A DNA stretch of 64,000 bases, taken from positions 5,155,512-5,219,511 of the forward strand of contig CM055100.1 of assembly GCA_029204225.1 (NCBI GenBank). The letters are read 5' to 3'. Below are positions 1 through 14,600 of the stretch, in pieces. Below the pieces are notes generated by a model that was not told the origin of the DNA, made no database searches, and saw nothing but the letters and a program-made list of their open reading frames with translations. Source of the DNA: Diphasiastrum complanatum. Its lineage: Eukaryota; Streptophyta; Lycopodiopsida; Lycopodiales; Lycopodiaceae. The position numbers were made by a program, and so were the translations under genes. Positions within the stretch are counted from its first letter, which is position 1. Every line of letters begins with the position of its first letter.

Positions 1-3720
<3,720 letters not shown>

Positions 3721-3759
3721 GGGCGAATTCCAATTCAGCACGCAATCATTAGATTTTGC

Positions 3760-3823
3760 CACGTGTACATTATAGCCATTGGATAATAACATACCAGAGC
3801 TTAACACGTGGCTGAAATCCAAT
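3760..3823 (-). promoter_or_regulatory. Inverted pair of G-box and CCAAT-box motifs upstream of MDAR
   Basis: Two CACGTG G-boxes (3760-3765 and 3805-3810) and two CCAAT motifs (3778-3782 as ATTGG, 3819-3823 as CCAAT) lie within 64 bp. The flanks are inverted: GCCACGTGT on one side, ACACGTGGC on the other. G-boxes bind bZIP/bHLH factors and CCAAT binds NF-Y (established). The spacing and placement 190-250 bp upstream of the MDAR start codon suggest a stress- or light-responsive promoter. A TATAAG on the minus strand at about 3883-3888 would place the start upstream of the boxes, so which lies inside the transcript is open. Confidence 0.5.
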
Positions 3824-3900
3824 GGGGCGAGCTAAAATGTAAGTCCCTCAAGCGATGATCCATCTATAGAGAGAAATCCCTGCTTATATGGGGGCCCCCG

Positions 3901-5290
3901 GCCACCGCCACGCCGACGCGGGGCTTTTATCTTATTTTATTTTTTGTTTTATTCTAATTTATCTTATTTGTATTTTATTATTTTATTATATTTTACAATT
4001 GTTTTAAAGGCCCCCCTTTCATCTTCTTCTTCTTTGTTTGAATTTTATCTCATTTTGCTAATTTTTATTTTGTTTTTTATTTAGTTTTGCTTTTGTTTTA
4101 TTTTACTCTATGTTTGATTACTTTGATACGCTTGCTCCAAGAAGAAGATTCAATTGTGCCTGGCTTTAGAAAAAGAGACAAAAGGAAGATTGATTTTTTT
4201 TTCCTTTTTTGATTACAAAAGATGATTTTTCCATTTCGTTTCGTAGAAGTCTAAATGAATGGTTATGGGACCCTGTCCGATATTCTAGTAAAGGAATAAA
4301 ATGACAAGATACAAAATTTTCTTCTTTCCTGATTTATAAAATGTCTACTTGATTTTTGATTTGGTGGGTAAGGCAAGCAATCATACACTAAAATCAACAA
4401 TGGTGGGTCCTGTTAAGTGGATCCTCATGCATGGGTTCTTGCGAGGAGTTGTACTTGTTACTCCATATATAAGGTCTCACAAGGATGAGGATCTTATCAA
4501 CAAAATATGGACAAAATCATGTTAACATGAAAAGGGGTGGGAAGCAAGCTATCCGCTACTTCAAGTTATACACATTATTACTCAAAAGAGAAATAAATGC
4601 AATTTTAACTAAAAAACTAGTCTAAGAGCAATTAGATTATGGAGCTAGACAACACCGGTAATATGTTGTAGGAAATGGACATATCTAGCAAAAGATTGTG
4701 ATCATTAGAAAGCTCGAAGCAATGAACTATTAGAAATGTAGTGATAAGCTTGGTACTTGATGGATAGTGGTAAGTAATTGTTTAACATTTTTGTATTGTA
4801 ATCTTGACTTCTGAAGTCACATGGTTTAGGGCTTCTTGGAAGTTGCTTAACTCTAAACCCTCACTCATTGTATTTATCATACTTTCGGATGAATGGACTA
4901 TACAGTTGTAAAGGCAAGTTTTGAGTACTTTCTTTCTTTCTATAGTATTTTGTGCTTGTGCTTGTGCTATCATGCTACATATTCACAATGTTCAGATGAA
5001 GGATTACTAGTTTAGGTGATAAGATCTGACGTTGTCATTTTATTATTCCAATGTATCAATATTCATTCATAGCGTATGAAAGATGCAAGGGCATGGATGT
5101 AATTGATCAAACTTGTAGCAAATGTATGCAACCATTATGTGTCTACTATGATGCACAAGTGTCAGTGTGAGTGGCATGGTGGTGGTGGGGTAAAAGCCAT
5201 TCTACACATTTTCGACCTTGGTGTCTTTTTTCATGTTTTCTGATTGGATCTTATGTCTTCCCCATCCATAAGTTAGACTTATGTCTTCCA
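3901..5290. other. AT-rich spacer, right end probably LTR of Copia-I
   Basis: No gene recognised. The first 200 bp after 3920 are T-rich simple sequence. The right-hand end, up to 5304, should be the 3' LTR of the minus-strand Copia-I element, because an LTR start (TGTTGG on the minus strand) follows a purine tract at 5305-5316. The far end of this LTR cannot be fixed since the partner LTR is missing. Confidence 0.5.
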
Positions 5291-5326
5291 AATAATTTCC
5301 AACAGTCCTCCTTAAGGTCATGATTG

Positions 5327-5950
5327 GTGCCTTGGTATCTTCGTCAGGTTCAGCATGCTGAAGAACTTCTGGTGCTTGATCCTGGGAAGCGCTTTGGTGA
5401 AGTTGTCTGCGACCATTTCTGTTGTGGAGCAGTATTGAAGGATCACTTGCCCTGAGAAAACTTTCTCCCGAATGAAATGATACGGATTTCTATGTGCTTG
5501 GATTTGCCATGAAATCTAGGATTCAGTGACAGTGAAATACAGCTCAAGTTGTCACACAGAATGGTGTTAGCATTAAACTGAGTATGATATAAGTCGTGAA
5601 GTAACAATCTGATCCATATAGCTTCTTTTGAAGCTTGACATGCTGCTTAGTGAATGATAAGGGTATTTCGCTAAGTCGAGTACTTCACTATCACTCTCAG
5701 CACAAGAAAGTTTAGTCAATACTATACTTGGATCCATTGGGGTATCAATTGGTTTGCAATCAAACATATGAAACTTTTCTAAAATGCCTTTTAGATATGC
5801 CTGCTGGCTAAGATAGATCTTCTCCTGAAGTCTATTTCTAGTAATGTGAATTCCTAGCAAAGAATAAACAGCTCCTAAATCAGTCATGTCAAATTTCTTT
5901 GACAAATCACTCTTAGTAGTGTGCAGAAGAGAAGTGTCGTTAGACAAAAT
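5327..5950 (-). pseudogene. Copia-I RT C-terminal part and RNase H
   Basis: The minus strand carries the RT motif ALYIDDAFILS (YxDD box as YIDD, about 5940), then FDMTDLG, a copia RT hallmark, then RNase H-like sequence with KHIEIRYHFIRE and MVADNFTKALP near 5340-5480. Catalytic Asp residues of the RT box are present. Several frame breaks occur around 5570-5680. About 65 residues of RT between the EGF motif and the YIDD box are missing at 5974, an internal deletion. Confidence 0.85.
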
Positions 5951-5973
5951 AAATGCATCATCTATGTAAAGAG

Positions 5974-6440
5974 CTATGTGAACTGACCTTTGACTTTGAA
6001 TCCTTCCGGTTGGAAGGTGTACAGCTCCTCTTCGACATTGTCATTGAGAAATGTTGTCTTGACATCCATTTGGTGCATTTCGAGGTCTCCCGCGGCTGCC
6101 AACGCAATCAGAGTCCTGATTGACTGCATCTTGATGACAGGACTGAGGATTTTTTGATAATCCACTCCTTGGACTTGAGTGAATCCTTTAGCCACCAACC
6201 GTGCTTTCCATTTGGCAATGGAACCATCAGAGTTGATCTTCTTCTTGAAGATCCACTTGTTGTCGATAACTCTCTTGTGAGTGGGAAAGTCGACCAATGT
6301 CCAGGTCTGATTCGTCAAAAGTGAGTTGTACTCGCTTTCCATATCTTCTTGCCACTTCACAGCATCCTTGGAGTTAATTGCTTCGGCTAGGCTTTCCGGT
6401 TCTTCTGATGAAGTCCAGAATGATTGAGGTGCATACCTCT
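5974..6440 (-). pseudogene. Copia-I RT N-terminal part
   Basis: The frame contains W-x-L-V-D (NQTWTLVD), NKWIFKKK, KARLVAKGFTQ and HQMDVKTTFLN, the ordered N-terminal RT motifs of Ty1/copia. MDVKTTFLN carries the first catalytic Asp. The block ends at EGFKVKG, where the deletion to the YIDD box begins. Confidence 0.9.
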
Positions 6441-7304
6441 CAGGAACTGTCCGAGACTGTGAGGATCTGCAGATGTTGGATTGACCAGGATGCGCTGATT
6501 CTTCTTCTTGAACTTCTCCAGATCTGCTCGAGCTTGTTTGGTCTAGTCTGGTGACAAGTACTGTCTGCTGCTTCTATAGCTGTAGCTACAGGTTCTGTAG
6601 AAGAATCATCAATGTTGGAAGGTTGAATACTACGTAGAATAGGATGAAATGACATAGCATCATCTATCAATGGCTGTTTGAAATCATAATATGCATGTTC
6701 TTGAAATATTACATCCCTAGAGACAAATACTACATTGGTGGATGGATCATAAACTCTAAGCTTTATGTTCATCAGGATAGCCAATGAAAATGCATTTATT
6801 TGTCCTATGATCCAGCTTCTTCCTAAGTTGTTTAGGAATGTGACTAAAACATATACAACCAAATTTTTTTAAATGGCTGACACTAGGCTTGTGCCCATGC
6901 CAAACTTCATGAGGAGTCTTGTTGATGACGGCTTTGGTGCTGGATCTGTTCTGCACGTAATAGGCTGCGGCAGTAGCTTCTGCCCAGAACTTTGCAGGTA
7001 GGTGTGCTTGATGTAGCATTGATCTGGCTGAGTTAATTAAAGTTCGGTTCTTCCTTTCTACAATCTCGTTCTGTTGAGGTGAATAGGAAGTAGTGAACTG
7101 TCTTTTGATGCCATGCCATGTTCAGCCAGGTAGTCGGACATCTCGTTGGAGATGTATTCACCGCCACCATCCGTTCGGAGTGCCTTCACTTTCTTAGACG
7201 TTTGTGTCTCAGCCATGGCCTTAATGAATCACTTGAAGCATTCAAAGGCTTCAGATTTGTTCTTAATGAACATGACTGTAGACCGTCTAGAGTAATCATC
7301 TATG
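6441..7304 (-). pseudogene. Copia-I integrase core (right part) and C-terminal domain
   Basis: The minus strand reads through IDDYSR (near 7304), the DGGGEY motif with the second catalytic Asp (near 7160), a VERKNRT-like motif with the catalytic Glu (7040-7070), then ARSMLHQAHLPAKFW, KKFGCICFSHIP, CIFIGY and SRDVIFQE. Two frame shifts, near 7120 and 6800, break it. It is the downstream half of an integrase whose upstream half is at 15426-15620. Confidence 0.85.
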
Positions 7305-7309
7305 AAAGT
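7305..7309. repeat. Left target site duplication AAAGT
   Basis: AAAGT directly precedes the TGTGAAAAATTC start of the first LTR and is repeated at 15421-15425 after the last LTR. The copy at 53.3 kb shows the uninterrupted order of the target. Confidence 0.9.
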
Positions 7310-8141
7310 TGTGAAAAATTCAAAAATAAGCTTGGTAGAGGCCAAAAATCTTGTATATAGATAAACACACATGTGTGGAGCCTGTTCCCACGTGTGAAAA
7401 TAGTGTACTTGTCATGTACCATAATCATATAGGTTGTACATATGATTTAACTCAAGTTCTAGTGGCTAAAAAGGCTAAAAACTAGTTTTCTAGACATATG
7501 ACACATGGCATCAATCTAATGATTGCATGAGCCACATCCTTTGGTTAGGTGTCATATCCCATGTGTAGAGGACAGCTCACATGTGTGGAATAAGCTGAAG
7601 TAGGCAAATTTTGACTTCTAGAAGATTTCCAAGTAGATCTCCATATAGAAGGAAAATGGACCAAAAGTGCTTAAAGTAGAAGGTTTTGTCCAAGTGTCAG
7701 TTTTGCATGATGAATCATCATATGACAAAGCACCTTCACACATGTGGGATCATAGGGATGATCAATACCACGAGCTCCCACTTATTGTATATATAGAGCC
7801 ACATTTGGCCATAATCAATGTGAGACACCAATCTTGGTTTTGGAAGCAATTTGAGTGATTCTCTCCATTTGTCTACATTTGTTTTGATTGTTTTGAGGTG
7901 CTATCAATGTGTACTTGATTTTCAGGTTGGAGTCTGTACTCAGACAGGGTTTCACATGTGGGAAACCATAAATTACACTTACCTTCAATTAATGATTGTT
8001 CTTGTTAGGATTTTGTGTCTAGAATTGATCTAGATTGATCTTAATCTAAAGTAGATTGATAGATCAAGTAATCTGACAACCAATCCCTCTTGAGGATCAG
8101 ATTAGGATCCACTCTTGGTCCTTTTTGTACTTTTTTGCACA
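7310..8141 (+). repeat. LTR copy 1 (5' LTR) of the compound element
   Basis: Starts TGTGAAAAATTC and ends TTTTTTGCACA. It matches 14601-15420 almost throughout. A TATA-like stretch (TATATATAGAGCC) lies at about 7787-7799, fitting the LTR promoter. The end abuts the primer-binding site. Confidence 0.9.
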
Positions 8142-8153
8142 TGATATCAGAGC
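8142..8153 (+). other. Primer-binding site (initiator tRNA-Met type)
   Basis: TGATATCAGAGC, one base from the usual plant copia site TGGTATCAGAGC, sits directly after the LTR end. Confidence 0.85.
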
Positions 8154-9494
8154 CAAGTACAAGAGGTTTTTTTGAAATTCATAGGGTTAATCCAAATCAA
8201 AGCCAAAATTAGCAGTTTTTTGGAAACTAGTCAAATTTTGTGTAGCGAGTTGGATTTGATAGCTATCCTCAAAAATTTTGGTCCAAATCTTATTGTGGGC
8301 TATAAGAACCCTTTTCACGCGTGTGAGGCCGTACAGCCCCGGTTTTGACTGAGAAATTTCAAAAATGTGTAGAATTTGACTCACATACCCAATTTGAGTG
8401 ATTTTTGGTGCAAAATCAAGCATTTTCTATAGTAAATCTAATCCCTTGATTAGTTCTTGGATTAGATCAGCCAAGAAATTAAAATTGAAGCTTTAATTAG
8501 GTGCATTAATTGATTATCTCTGATTTTTTGAGTGCATGTTGAAGTTGAGAGAGATTTTGCTAAAAATCATAGATTAAGGAGTGATATGCACGATGAGAGT
8601 TTGTAATCCATTGTACCATCACTCTAGATTTGTTCAAGAGTGATAGGGTCAAGTTTAGAACCATCAATTTTCTAGAAAACATCCTTGGATCTGTTCTCCA
8701 AGTGAAACCTTTGAGAGCTTCTAGTGCATATAGAGCATGTTTGAAAAGAGTCATTAAGGTGTCTATGGCAAATGTGTAGAGAGAGAGAGATCCAATTTTC
8801 TAAGAGTTCCTTCCTTTGTAGAAGGCAAGATCTAGAAGCTCATTTTGTGTTGTTATTGGTGGAGAGTTTGTCTCTTCCTAGGTGATCAAATCTTTCTAAG
8901 TGGCATTAGCTCTTTGAAGCACAATATCTTAGTGAGAAAAATTACAACTTTTAATTTTGAATTTCATTCCAAGTCTTAAGAGGTAGAGTAATTGGTGGAA
9001 TCCAATAGGGGTGATTGAATCAATTTATTGAGCAAAAATTGACATAGTATGTATGAAACTCAAATTAGTTCTATTCAACTTTCTTTGTGAGAGTGTGAGG
9101 GTCAATTTGAGATCCCATTGGATGTCTAGAATGAGGAGGAGTCCATATTTGAGTATTCATGCATGGTTGAGATCTTTGTAAATCTCTAGTTGTCTAATTT
9201 TTGAAGTATTTTCTCATGAAGGAGCATGCACATGAAGAAGGAGCAAGCCTCAAGGTCAAACATCTACATGAAAATTGGAAGGAATCAATTTTGGAGGTGC
9301 TAGGATGGTGCAAAGCTCTCAAGTTCATCAAAGATGTCAACATCAAAGAAGCACAATCATGGATATGGTGATTTCATATCAACATCAAGCTCATTGGTTG
9401 ATCTTCACACCTTTTGAACCAGCAAAGACCAATTCAGCCCATGGAGTCAAGTTCAAGATCACCATGTTTTCCATCAAGCTAGATTTTTGAGGAG
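8154..9494 (+). mobile_element. Internal region A of the compound element (deleted form)
   Basis: Matches 11977-14600 at both ends but lacks about 1.2 kb, the part corresponding to 13140-14315. The junction near 9210 lies at shared TTTTCTCAT-like sequence. Only the last 50 codons of the orphan ORF remain (about 9213-9371). Confidence 0.85.
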
Positions 9495-10158
9495 TGTGAA
9501 AAATGGAAAAATAAGCTTGGTAGAGGCCAAAGATCATGTATGTAGGATGATTACACATGTGTGGAGCATGTTCCCAAGTGTGAAAATAGTGTACTTGTCA
9601 TGTACCATAATCATATAGGTTGTACATATGATTTAATTCAAGTTCTAGTGGCTAAAAAGGCCAAAAGCTAGTTTTCTAGACATATGACACATGGCATCAA
9701 TCTATGATTGCATGAGCCACATCCTTTGGTTAGGTGTCATATCACATGTGTAGAGGACAACTCACAGGTGTGGAATAAGCTGAAGTAGGCAAATTTTGAC
9801 TTGTAGAAGATTTCCAAGTAGATCTCATTTGCGCCATAATCAGTGTGAGACACCAATCTTGGTTTTGGAAGTGATTCTCTCCATATGTCTACATTTGTTT
9901 TGATTTTGAGGTTCTATCAATGTGTACTTGATTTTTAGGTTGGATTCCGTACTCAGACAGGGTTTCACACGTGTGAAACCGTAAAGTACACTTACCTTCA
10001 ATTAATGATTGTTCTTGTTAGGATTTTGTGTCTAGAATTGATCTAGATTGATCTTAATTTGAAGTAGATTGATAGATCAAGTAATCCTGACAACCAATCC
10101 CTCTTGAGGATCAGATAAGAATCCACTCTTGGTCCTTTTTTTTGTACTTTTTTGCACA
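9495..10158 (+). repeat. LTR copy 2 (internally deleted)
   Basis: Starts TGTGAAAAATGG and ends TTTTTTGCACA. It lacks about 165 bp in the middle (the part equivalent to 14935-15095), including the TATA-like stretch. No target duplication matches its two flanks, so it is not an independent solo insertion. Confidence 0.85.
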
Positions 10159-11780
10159 CAAATGAATGTCCTCAATTGAAAAAACGAATAGAAACCAATA
10201 TGTGCCATCTGTGCAATTCACTTGATCATGAGACTACTTATTGCAACTTTAATCCATGGATTATCCAACAACGATATGCTTAGATGGGATATCAAGAACC
10301 CCATTATGGAGAGAATCCAACAGCCAGACCTCGTCAATCTGCCCTTGGATATCTGGAACGATTATCTTTACCAGCCCCACTGACACAACCGGCTCCTCTT
10401 GCTAATTTGATGGAATTAGAACCTTACAGAGGTACCGAGCAATGGAGTTATGGTAATAATCATGAGAGCAGACCTTCAGAACAGTATGCTATCTATGCTA
10501 TCACACAACAACAAGCATCTAGAAATTGGACCAGAGCATCGCTTGGATGCTTTGCTTGTGGAGAAAATCACAGAGTTGCAGAATGTCCAAACAAAGATAA
10601 ATTTATACCATTCTGTCGTGAATGTGGTTCTGGGATTTGCTACAAGGAGTGTCCATCTGAACCAAAGCCACCACTGGTTACAGCTCTTGTAAATTTGATA
10701 ACAATCAAACAAAGACCAACAGTTCAACCTAAACCAAGTATATCCTTGATGGTGGTTACCAGAGCTCAGAAGCAGAAAGAACTAGTAGCAGATCTAGTAC
10801 CTGCTGATTCTATACCATTAACTGATATACCAACAACATCTAGAGTCTATCCAAATCTCCATGCCAAAAAGAGAAGATATTAGGATATGAGACAGTGGAT
10901 TAAACATTTGCAAGAAGAAGAGACGCTTGAGGCCGCTAAAGCTACACTTGAAGTCCATTCTTCACTTGTGCAGCCATTGAATAATCCACATATAATTATG
11001 AATGCTCAATTGCATCATCATGAAGAACCCTTCAAGCTGACTAAACCGGAAATGTCGCAGACAGAACTCCTCATAAGTATATTGTCTAGTAAGATCAATA
11101 TTACTTTGGGAGAGTTCTTGAAGTTGGTGCCAAACACAAGAAATATTAGTGCAAAAGTTAATTCAAACTGATCCAGAAGTCCATCAAGAACCACTTTTGT
11201 GCTGGATTTGAAAAATCTAATGAAGTACTCCATGTCAGAGCAACCTGGAAAAGTGAACAAAAAAATATCACCCTGCCGATACAACATAGGTAATTGTCTA
11301 AAGAAGCAATCGTGATAGATGGAGGTTCGGGAGTTAATTTGATTCCAACAAAGCTATGTGCAAAGTGGGGCCTTACAAGGATTAATCCTGCGACTTTTTC
11401 CATTAATCTAGCTGATCGTCCACGAGGAATGGATGTTGAAGACATACCTATCAAAATTGTTGGAGTACAATTTGTCATTACTTTTGTAATAATGGACTTA
11501 CCTGAAGCACCAAATATCTACCGAGTCTTATTAGGGCATCCATGGTTACGAGTTGCGCAAGTGATTCTGGGGTACCAGAAAAATCACTTTTGAAAATTGT
11601 GAAACTGCAGTCAAAGTTGATCCGATTATTTGGACTATCAAACCAGTAGCCTAAAAAGAGGATGATGAGTCATCAACAACAGATTATATCTGTGACTGAC
11701 CAGTCAAAAATTGGAGAGTACATTATGACTCTCAAACCGATACTGTCAACTGGAATCAAGCTCTTGAAGCAATTGATTGT
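10159..11780 (+). pseudogene. Trapped Ty3/gypsy gag-protease fragment
   Basis: A frame open from 10160 encodes a zinc knuckle CHLCNSLDHETTYC, then a stop at 10281-10283, then 199 codons with CFACGENHRVAEC (CX2CX3HX4C, one residue short) and a Cys-rich third motif. After further frame breaks, 11294-11593 encodes a retropepsin: AIVIDGGSGVNLI (active-site Asp as D-G-G rather than DTG/DSG), the LADR segment and the LLGHPWLR flap-like end. This matches the protease class of plant Tat-type Ty3/gypsy elements and of Gypsy-I. No RT follows. The fragment sits exactly between the complete end of LTR copy 2 and the truncated LTR copy 3. Confidence 0.8.
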
Positions 11781-11964
11781 ACACGTGTGCCAGAAAGTAC
11801 ACTTACCTTCAATTAATGATTGTCCTTGTTAGGATTTTGTGTCTAGAATTGATCTAGATTGATCTTAATCTGAAGTAGATTGATAGATCAAGTAATCTGA
11901 CAACCAATCCCTCTTGAGGATCAGATTAGGATCCACTCTTGGTCCTTTTTGTACTTTTTCCACA
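11781..11964 (+). repeat. LTR copy 3 (3' end only)
   Basis: Begins at the ACACGTGTGCC position of the LTR and ends TTTTTCCACA. It corresponds to the last 180 bp of LTR copy 4. Confidence 0.9.
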
Positions 11965-11976
11965 TGGTATCAGAGC
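11965..11976 (+). other. Second primer-binding site (initiator tRNA-Met type)
   Basis: TGGTATCAGAGC, the canonical plant copia primer site, directly after the end of LTR copy 3. Confidence 0.9.
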
Positions 11977-14600
11977 CTAGTACAAGAGGTTTTGTTGAAA
12001 TTGATAGGGTTAATCCAAATCAAAGCCAAAATTAGCAGTTTTTTTGGAAACTAGTCAAATTTTGTGTAGCGAGTTGGATTTGATAGCTATCCTTAAAATT
12101 TTTGGTCCAGATCTTGTTGTGGGCTGTAGGAACCCTTTTTACACGTGTGAGGCCGTACAGCTCCTGTTTTTATTGAGAAATTTCAAAAATTTGTAGAATT
12201 TGACTCACATACCCAATTTGAGTGATTTTTGGTGCAAAATCAAGCATTTTCTATAGTGAATCTAATCCCTTGATTAGTTCTTGGATTAGATCAGCCAAAA
12301 AATTAAAATTGAAGCTTGAATTAGGTGAATTAATTGATTATCTCTGATTTTTTGAGTGCATGTTGAAGTTGAGAGAGATTTTGCTAAAAATCATAGATTA
12401 AGGAGTGATATGCAAGGTGAGAGGTTGAAATCCATTGTACCATCACTCTAGATTTGTTCAAGAGTGATAGGGTCAAGTTTAGAAGCATCAATTTGCTGGA
12501 AAACATCCTTGGATCTGTCCTCCAAGTGAAATTTTTGAGAGTTTCTAGTGCATATAGAGCATCTATGCAAATCTTTTGTAGAATTTGACATAGATTGGCT
12601 TCAATTGAAAGTTCTAGAAAAGAGATTGAGATCCAAGTCACATTATTCAATTCTACTCAATTTTTTTCAGTGTTTGTGAGGTTTGAAAAGAGTCATTAAG
12701 GTGTCTATGGCAAATGTGTAGAGAGAGATCCAATTTTCTAAGAGTTCCTTCCTTTGTAGAAGGCAAGATCTAGAAGCTCATTTTGTGTTGTTATTGGTGG
12801 AGAGTTTGTCTTCTCCTAGGTGATCAAATCTTTCTAAGTGGCATTAGCTCTTTGAAGCACAATATCTTAGTGAGAAAAATCACAACTTTTGATTTTGAAT
12901 TTCATTCCAAGTCTCTAAAGGTAGAGTAATTGGTAGAATCCAATAGGGGTGATTGAATCAATTTATTGAGCAAAAATTGACATAGTATGTATGAAGCTCA
13001 AATTAGTTCTATTCAACTTTCTTTGTGAGAGTGTGAGGGTCAATTTGAGATCCCATTGGATGTCTAGAATGAGGAGGAGTCCATATTTGAGTATTCATGC
13101 ATGGTTGAGATCTTTGTGAATCTCTAGTTGTCTAATTTTTTAAGCTTTGTGAAAAATTGGTGGTATAGTTTGTTGTCAAATCAAATCAAATTCATTCTAA
13201 ATCTCAAGTGTGAGATTATTTGGGTCAAGAGTGAGTCCAAAAGAAGTGATTAAGTTTAATTTTCATGTGTTTGAAACAAAACCCATTTTTTGTTCAAGAA
13301 TCTCAAGTGTTGAGAGAACTAGTCAAGTGAAAAGGAAAATCTAGGTGTCAAATCTTTTTCATATCCATTTCAACTTTCAAAAGAAAGAGTCATTGGTATT
13401 TGATGAGTCCAATAGGAGATTGGATCTGATTTCTTTAGTGATTTGATTCAAAGATTGTGTGCTTTTGTCGTAGTGATCAAAGCAAAGTTTCCAAGTGACT
13501 AGTCATTACTGTGAAGATTGATTCTTAGGTTTGTGAGCTAGATCTTTTGTAGATCCTTCTAGATTGTTGAAGATGTTCAAATCTAGTCTCTTGAAAGTCA
13601 CAAATTACATTTGTAGAATCATATCACAGGTTTTTATTCACATGCCATCAATAGGTGGCATCCTATTGAGGAGAGACCTTCTCAAGGTTCGAGTATGCCA
13701 AGGATTGAGGAGGAGAGACCTTCTCAAATTGTGATTCCAAAAAGAAACTCAAGAAATATGGTTGAGTCCATGTGGCTCACATTTCAAGGGAAAGAGGAGC
13801 ATATCTCATGTGGTATACATCTCATACTTACTTCTCTTATGTCATTTGATAAATCAATTTGCTTTAGTGAGATCATTGCATCTCAAAATTGGAGTAAAGC
13901 CATGCCAGTTGAGTATGAAGTCTCTCTTGCGAACATAGATTATATTCTTAAAATATTGAAATTGATTTTAAATCAATTAGAAAGCAAATGGTTATTTCAT
14001 CAAATGTATGCTCTTGAGTCATGCAAGAGCAAAAGTGATTTGTTCACTCATAGTTTGAAAATTTGTATTGAGGTAAATTGTAAACTCTTTATGAGAGTAA
14101 GTGATACATCTTCTAAAGACACTTATCTCCGTAATGGAGTATTTAGCCTCATTGGATCTGAGATTAGCATGGTAAACAAGCATAAAGATATGATGCAAAC
14201 ACTTTGTTATTATAGCATGCATAGTCTTGCCAATTTGGATGAGTCTAATTCTCTAGATCATGGTAACATGATGTTAGATCTTTGTGATCCTAATAAATCA
14301 AGAAGAAATCTTTATTTTCTCATGGAGGAGCATGCACATGAAAAAGGAGCAAGCCTCAAAGTTAAGCATCTACATGAAATTTGGAAGGAATCGATTTCGA
14401 AGATGCTAGGATGGTGCAAAACTCTCAAGTTCATCAAAGATGTCAATATCAAAGAAGCACTATCATGGATATGGTGATTTCAGATCAACATCAAGCTCAT
14501 TGGCTGATCTTCACACCTTTTGAACCAGCAGAGACCAATTCAGCCCATGGAGTCAAGTTCAAGATCATCATGTTTTCCATCAAGCTAGATTTTTGAGGAG
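11977..14600 (+). mobile_element. Internal region B of the compound element (fuller form)
   Basis: About 2.6 kb between primer site and 3' LTR. The first 1.7 kb has no long frame, the last 0.9 kb holds the 260-codon orphan ORF. A short purine stretch (GAGGAG) precedes the 3' LTR at 14601 and may act as polypurine tract. Confidence 0.8.
13695..14477 (+). CDS. Orphan 260-aa ORF of the non-autonomous LTR element
   Basis: An uninterrupted frame starting MPRIEEERPSQIVIPKRNSR and ending KEALSWIW. I do not recognise the family. There is no CCHC zinc knuckle, no DSG/DTG protease site, and no integrase or RT motif. The middle is rich in Leu, Ile, Ser and Cys and could be helical; the C-terminal third is charged (EEHAHEKGASLKVKHLHEIW). 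It ends about 120 bp before the 3' LTR. The equivalent region of internal region A keeps only the last 50 codons, with small changes. An open frame of this length in AT-rich DNA is unlikely by chance but not impossible. It may be a gag remnant diverged beyond recognition or a captured host sequence. Confidence 0.45.
   Translation: MPRIEEERPSQIVIPKRNSRNMVESMWLTFQGKEEHISCGIHLILTSLMSFDKSICFSEIIASQNWSKAMPVEYEVSLANIDYILKILKLILNQLESKWLFHQMYALESCKSKSDLFTHSLKICIEVNCKLFMRVSDTSSKDTYLRNGVFSLIGSEISMVNKHKDMMQTLCYYSMHSLANLDESNSLDHGNMMLDLCDPNKSRRNLYFLMEEHAHEKGASLKVKHLHEIWKESISKMLGWCKTLKFIKDVNIKEALSWIW

Noticed and set aside
7118-7360. 80-codon plus-strand frame
   Set aside because: Antisense to the Copia-I integrase core and runs across the LTR border.
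10159-11780. Zinc knuckles plus protease considered as an integrated plant pararetrovirus
   Set aside because: No movement-protein or RT sequence; the protease matches the Ty3/gypsy type seen in Gypsy-I, so a retrotransposon fragment is simpler.
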